From contig DAOWAH010000055.1 in NCBI GenBank assembly GCA_030634675.1, positions 1 to 8,456 of the forward strand: DNA of 8,456 nucleotides, read 5' to 3'. Under the pieces are notes generated by a model. That model did not search any database, was not told the origin of the DNA, and saw nothing but the letters and a program-made list of their open reading frames with translations. How positions within the stretch are numbered: position 1 is the first letter of the stretch; each line of letters starts with the position of its first letter. Position numbers and translations under genes: made by a program. The DNA comes from Fidelibacterota bacterium. GTDB taxonomy: Bacteria; Marinisomatota; Marinisomatia; Marinisomatales; TCS56. This document shows, in pieces, positions 7,059 through 8,456 of the stretch.

Positions 7059-7451
7059 ATGTTGAAAAAACGCAGATTTACATCGGCAAAAATACAGACG
7101 TCGTCAATGGCTGACATTGCCTTTCTGCTACTTATTTTCTTTCTGGTCACAACGACTATCGACATGGATAAAGGTCTCGGGATAATTTTACCGGCCGAGG
7201 GTGAAACTTTTGAGATGCACAAAAGCAATATTCTCAACTGTCTGATTAATTCATCCGGTAATGTTTTGCTGGGTGATGAACCAGTAGAGGTGAAGAATAT
7301 CAGCCGTTTGGTTAAGGAAAAAATGATGGAAAATGAAAATCTCATTGTTTCCGTAAAATCACACGAAAAGACTCGCTATCAGGACTATATTCGCGTAATT
7401 GACCAATTGAAAATAGCACAGGCTAAAATATCAATTGCGGAGGCCGGTTAA
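7059..7451 (+). CDS. exbD: ExbD/TolR family biopolymer transport protein, first copy
   Basis: A 130-aa single-pass inner-membrane protein. A short basic N-terminus (KKRRFTSAK) is followed by the ExbD signature TSSMADIAFLLLIFFLVTT (14-32), in which Asp19 corresponds to the essential protonatable Asp of ExbD. A periplasmic domain (about 36-130) with mixed alpha/beta character follows, ending in YQDYIRVIDQLKIAQAKISI, the usual helix-then-strand of this fold. It starts 8 nt after the exbB stop with no convincing Shine-Dalgarno, so translation is probably coupled to exbB. Its stop overlaps the next exbD start by one base. It differs from the second copy across most of the periplasmic domain, so the two are probably not interchangeable. 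Confidence 0.92.
   Translation: MLKKRRFTSAKIQTSSMADIAFLLLIFFLVTTTIDMDKGLGIILPAEGETFEMHKSNILNCLINSSGNVLLGDEPVEVKNISRLVKEKMMENENLIVSVKSHEKTRYQDYIRVIDQLKIAQAKISIAEAG
7439..7443 (+). promoter_or_regulatory. Internal Shine-Dalgarno for the second exbD
   Basis: GGAGG lies inside the 3' end of the first exbD, 7 nt before ATG 7451. The stop and start overlap as TAATG, so the second exbD can be translated by re-initiation as well as from its own site. Confidence 0.6.
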
Positions 7452-7858
7452 TGAAATTTAAGAAGAAAACCGAGGTATCCAACGAAATACCAACCTCCTC
7501 TATGCCCGATATTATCTTCATGCTGTTGATCTTCTTTATGGTAACAACTGTATTACGTACCGAAGATGGTCTTCGCATCAATCTTCCCAGCGCTAAAAAA
7601 ATTGCCCAGTTGAAATCGAAGGTGCATACTAGCCATATCTGGATTTCCAAAGATGGATTAATCTCCATTCAGGATAAAAGCCATAAGGTCGAAGATGTCC
7701 GCTGGACGATCTACAACAAGCGTAAGGTTGATTCCCAACTGACAATTTCACTAAAAGCTGATGAGGCTGCTCGGATGGGTTTGATCGTATCTGTTCAAAA
7801 CGAATTACGAAAGGCCGATGCCCTCCGATTAAACTACTCCACCCTACAGGCGGAATAA
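7451..7858 (+). CDS. exbD: ExbD/TolR family biopolymer transport protein, second copy
   Basis: A 135-aa single-pass protein with a basic start (KFKKKTE), then the signature IPTSSMPDIIFMLLIFFMVTT (13-33), where Asp20 is the protonatable residue. The periplasmic domain (about 38-135) includes IWISKDGLISIQDK (63-76) and a final amphipathic helix and strand. It begins by a 1-nt overlap with the first exbD (TAATG) and has an internal GGAGG. In many FCB and delta-proteobacterial-type operons two different ExbD proteins follow one ExbB and may form a heterodimer inside the pentamer; that assembly is an inference here. It is followed 2 nt later by the tonB-like start. Confidence 0.92.
   Translation: MKFKKKTEVSNEIPTSSMPDIIFMLLIFFMVTTVLRTEDGLRINLPSAKKIAQLKSKVHTSHIWISKDGLISIQDKSHKVEDVRWTIYNKRKVDSQLTISLKADEAARMGLIVSVQNELRKADALRLNYSTLQAE
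7849..7854 (+). promoter_or_regulatory. Shine-Dalgarno supporting the GTG start of the tonB-like gene
   Basis: GGCGGA overlaps the end of the second exbD and lies 6 nt before GTG 7861. It favours GTG 7861 as the start, even though the reading frame is open further upstream inside exbD and a TTG follows directly at 7864. Confidence 0.45.
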
Positions 7859-7860
7859 TC

Positions 7861-8456
7861 GTGTTGTTACGAGACGAAAATTCAGTTGCGATTAAATTTA
7901 GATATCCTTTAATAATTCGTGTATCTACTTTTGTGGGAGTCGCGGTAATTATCCTTGCCTTTCTTGTTTTTCCACGTTTTATACATAAACAGGTACTTGT
8001 ACAAGAATACGTTCACGATGTCGAAATTGAACAAATTGAGCAAACCCAGCAAATCGATCGACCGCCGCCACCAGCCCGGCCATCGGTTCCCATTGCATCC
8101 GAGAGCGAAGATATTGCCGAAGATGTTGTAATGGATGATTTCGAATTCGATGATTTCGAAGCCTGGGATGCTCCACCGCCGCCACCGGAAGGCCCGCGGG
8201 TAAAATTCATACCATACGATGATCCTCCGGAACCGATAGGTGGTTACGCCGCTATTCAACGCAACGTACAATACCCTGAAATCGCTCAGGAGGCAGGTAT
8301 AGAAGGTACTGTTATCGTCCAGGCTTTCATTAATAAAAGCGGTAAGGTGACTGATGCTGTTATTTTGAAGGGCATACCCAATACCGGGCTGGATGAGGCT
8401 GCCATGGACGCTATCAGAAAGACGCGGTTTAGACCAGCTAAACAGCGTGACCGGGC
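7861..8456 (+). CDS. tonB: TonB-family energy transducer, 3'-truncated by the window edge
   Basis: The frame is open for 198 codons plus two bases to the window end. It begins 2 nt after the second exbD stop. Residues 1-17 are cytoplasmic, 18-41 are a single membrane anchor (LIIRVSTFVGVAVIILAFLVF), and 42-125 are a periplasmic linker. The linker is short and carries a small Pro-rich patch (RPPPPARP, 67-74), an acidic tract (ESEDIAEDVVMDDFEFDDFE, 81-100) and a second patch (APPPPPE, 104-110). Residues 126-198 are a TonB C-terminal domain: YPEIAQEAGIEGTVIVQAFI (138-157), then GKVTDAVILKG and LDEAAMDAIRKTRFRPAKQ. About 15-25 residues of that domain are likely missing beyond the edge. GTG is the chosen start. 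It should span the periplasm to contact TonB-dependent outer-membrane receptors, energised by the ExbB/ExbD pair encoded upstream; no receptor gene is visible here. Confidence 0.9.
   Translation, partial: MLLRDENSVAIKFRYPLIIRVSTFVGVAVIILAFLVFPRFIHKQVLVQEYVHDVEIEQIEQTQQIDRPPPPARPSVPIASESEDIAEDVVMDDFEFDDFEAWDAPPPPPEGPRVKFIPYDDPPEPIGGYAAIQRNVQYPEIAQEAGIEGTVIVQAFINKSGKVTDAVILKGIPNTGLDEAAMDAIRKTRFRPAKQRDR
8134..8160 (+). repeat. 12-bp direct repeat inside the tonB linker
   Basis: GATGATTTCGAA occurs twice (8134-8145 and 8149-8160), separated by TTC, giving a 15-bp period in frame. It encodes DDFE-F-DDFE in the acidic part of the linker. Identity at the nucleotide level, including the third codon positions, suggests a recent small tandem duplication. 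Confidence 0.75.

Noticed and set aside
6932..7345. 137-codon minus-strand open frame across exbB and the first exbD
   Set aside because: Both plus-strand genes have clear family motifs there; the antisense product resembles nothing and spans a gene junction.
7909..8271. 120-codon minus-strand open frame opposite the tonB-like gene
   Set aside because: The plus-strand frame has a membrane anchor, Pro patches and a TonB C-terminal domain; the minus frame is Arg/Trp/Gly-rich shadow sequence.

Overview
The window reads as a piece of chromosome from a Gram-negative bacterium, moderately AT-rich. It encodes a TonB-ExbB-ExbD energy-transduction module, a predicted outer-membrane beta-barrel and several exported proteins. 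Protein style points to the FCB side of the tree (Bacteroidota relatives, Marinimicrobia/KSB1-like lineages): a CtpA protease with a long C-terminal extension, two exbD genes in tandem, a TonB with a short acidic linker, and FG-GAP plus LamG surface proteins. This placement is an inference from protein style; nothing in the window fixes the taxon.

Layout: positions 1-3718 carry two minus-strand genes for exported, Asp-rich FG-GAP/VCBS-like repeat proteins. The downstream one (807 to 1) runs off the left edge. The upstream one (3718 to 857) is 953 aa and adds an Ig-like domain, an unrecognised middle region and a C-terminal LamG domain. Their N-terminal regions are collinear, so they look like tandem paralogues. 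Positions 3719-3942 are a divergent intergenic region with two short dyads. From 3943 everything is on the plus strand: a predicted beta-barrel protein (3943-4677), a carboxyl-terminal processing protease (4724-6346), exbB (6433-7050), two exbD genes (7059-7451, 7451-7858) and a tonB-like gene (7861 to the right edge, truncated).

The last four genes are packed with 8-nt, minus 1-nt and 2-nt junctions and are almost certainly one operon. Their products should form an inner-membrane proton channel (ExbB, two ExbD types) that drives a TonB-type protein contacting outer-membrane transporters. CtpA is a periplasmic or membrane-anchored Ser/Lys protease of envelope quality control and may share transcription with its neighbours. 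The FG-GAP/LamG pair are exported adhesion- or glycan-binding-type proteins of unknown target. I found no RNA genes, CRISPR arrays, insertion sequences, convincing hairpin terminators or a clearly new system. The most interesting items are the paralogous repeat-protein pair with its unassigned middle region, the start-proximal TATAAT box before ctpA, twin TTGACA boxes before exbB, and the acidic repeat in the TonB linker.
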